Shown here piece by piece: positions 63,058 through 64,000 of a stretch of DNA of 64,000 nucleotides (the stretch's first letter is position 1; the number at the start of each line of letters is the position of its first letter). The notes under the pieces were generated by a model. It saw only the letters and a program-made list of their open reading frames with translations, was not told the DNA's origin and made no database searches. Both the position numbers and the translations under genes were made by a program. Source of the stretch: CBDCMJ01 sp965218875 (GTDB lineage Bacteria; Chloroflexota; Dehalococcoidia; Lucifugimonadales; UBA3495); NCBI GenBank assembly GCA_965218875.1, contig OZ244707.1:806001-870000 (forward strand), in the 5' to 3' direction.

Positions 63058-63423
63058 TCATCCGATGACCTTGGCGATGGCCCTGGGCCACACTTGGGGT
63101 GTTGGATAGTAAGTGACGCCCGGGTGATACTCGGCCCAGGGGAGGAGGGCGCGAAGGAGGAGCTCCGGGCCGGGCTCCTGGCGGAGAGAGGCGCAGCGTT
63201 CAAGGTAACGGGCGGCCGCGGCGAAGGTGGGGAGATGGAAACCCGCCGCGGCGACCCGGCGGACGAAGGCTTGGGGGGAGGGTGTGGGCTGTCTATCCGC
63301 CTGGGCGACAGCCCATTGGGTGCAGAGGTCGTCGGCCTCGCGTTGGACCATGACCTGGGCGTAGGGCAGGGCCATTCTACGGCGAAGGGAGCGGACGCGG
63401 GCCCGCAATGAGCTAAGGTTCAT
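63058..63423 (-). CDS. Cassette partner protein, copy 3
   Basis: 121 residues, starting MNLSSLRARVRSLRRRM from the ATG at 63423 with GGAGAAG upstream. It is the same family as copies 1 and 2, with the same internal deletion as copy 2. The frame extends further upstream in this copy (to 63531) because no MITE interrupts the junction, and there it overlaps the end of the HTH gene. A third frame (MIMALEALLHHV) starts at 63061 by ATGA overlap. Confidence 0.55.
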   Translation of the reverse strand: MNLSSLRARVRSLRRRMALPYAQVMVQREADDLCTQWAVAQADRQPTPSPQAFVRRVAAAGFHLPTFAAAARYLERCASLRQEPGPELLLRALLPWAEYHPGVTYYPTPQVWPRAIAKVIG

Positions 63424-63503
63424 AGGGACTTCTCCGTTGGATTGCTTTGGGTGGTTGGAGAGCCGCACCACGAGCGGGGATGGGGCCCCGCAGGGAGCTG
63501 AGG

Positions 63504-63923
63504 CTACCTGGATTTCCGCTGGGCGGTCCAAAGGGGCAGGGCGGCCTCCAAGGCCTGGACCTGGTCATGCAAGTCCCGGATTTCGCCAAACTTGGTGGAG
63601 TAGTTGAGGATGGCACGGATGGCGCGGAGGCGGATTTCCGGGTTCGGATTCTCCAGGAGGTCGCCGAGGCAAACGACGGCATGAAAGGTGAGGGTCTGGA
63701 GGCGGTTTTTCGCGCGGCGGTGCCGCCTAGGCGGTAGGGGCGAAAGATTTTTCGCCCCTACGCGTGAACCTTCTGTCCCGAGGTAGGTGCATCCGCTGCG
63801 GCGGCCCACCTTGGAGAGGCGGGCGGCCTGGGCGATGGATGGGGCGGCGGCGAGTATGGGGAGGGCCGATTGCCGGCGTGGGGAGAGGCCGGGGTTTTTT
63901 ATTTCAGGGCTATTGTGAGCCAT
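63504..63923 (-). pseudogene. HTH cassette gene, copy 3, HTH replaced by a family B element
   Basis: 139 residues, almost identical to copy 2, including the same join to family B sequence (SGCTYLGTEGSRVGAKNLSP). The ancestral end of the gene is seen here (codons AAA TCC AGG TAG), with no family A insertion. The upstream repeat continues to the window edge. Confidence 0.6.
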
Positions 63924-64000
63924 TTCGAGCCATGGGCCTCAGTGGCGGTTCATAGATTTGGCAGGGCGCTATTGGCTGCCTATCAACAGGGTAGGGAGTG

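Overview
The window is about 64 kb of GC-rich bacterial chromosome. Its gene content points to Chloroflexota, probably a Dehalococcoidia or SAR202-like lineage. The evidence is a VLRF1-type release factor (the branch known from actinobacteria and chloroflexi), RNase J with a family 4 uracil-DNA glycosylase, a nickel superoxide dismutase, a split methylmalonyl-CoA mutase, and many short hairpin repeats of the 'cctgagcttgtcgaagg' and 'ttcctcgtcgct' kind. The lineage is inferred from gene content; there is no rRNA in the window.

Layout. 0-9.3 kb: homoserine kinase, a phosphonoacetate hydrolase-like enzyme, a TreT-like glycosyltransferase, glmS, an MmgE/PrpD protein, holA and a PHP phosphoesterase. 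9.5-17 kb: a core block on the minus strand (ftsK, RNase J, UDG, acpP, nusB, fabD, rpmF, yceD). 17.7-21.8 kb: methylmalonyl-CoA cluster (mutase catalytic subunit, acyl-CoA dehydrogenase, epimerase, B12-binding subunit). 22.4-24.1 kb: tRNA-Gly, an unknown protein and a ketopantoate reductase-like gene. 24.2-26.4 kb: a repeat-rich block carrying the first copy of a two-gene cassette. 26.5-29.8 kb: pcm, sirtuin, MscS channel and tRNA-Ile. 30-35 kb: accessory DNA (small membrane proteins, an IS transposase, DUF3800, a SWIM-type protein and a lipoprotein). 35-40.6 kb: a giant lipoprotein with RCC1-like and leucine-rich repeats, followed by a decayed LRR end. 40.8-47.8 kb: SDR, luciferase-like monooxygenase, and three secreted proteins including an ABC substrate-binding protein. 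47.9-50.3 kb: tetrapyrrole genes and Ni-SOD. 50.4-53.1 kb: second cassette copy and a hicA-hicB-HNH operon. 53.7-62.9 kb: ilvD, a TldD/TldE pair with a 29-residue membrane peptide between them, an enoyl-CoA hydratase, and the VLRF1-MutS2 pair. 63-64 kb: third cassette copy, running off the window.

The most interesting signals are these. First, a Vms1-like peptidyl-tRNA hydrolase (GxxQ motif) lies directly upstream of mutS2, which suggests a two-component rescue unit for stalled ribosomes. Second, an apparently undescribed composite repeat of about 1.5 kb carries an HTH gene and a partner ORF and is present three times. It is interlaced with two families of MITE-like elements; one of them has replaced the HTH in frame in two of the copies, and the other sits between the genes. 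Third, an in-operon microprotein lies between tldD and tldE. Fourth, an HNH nuclease is translationally coupled to hicAB. Fifth, an SDR has an insertion in its nucleotide-binding loop and lacks the catalytic lysine.
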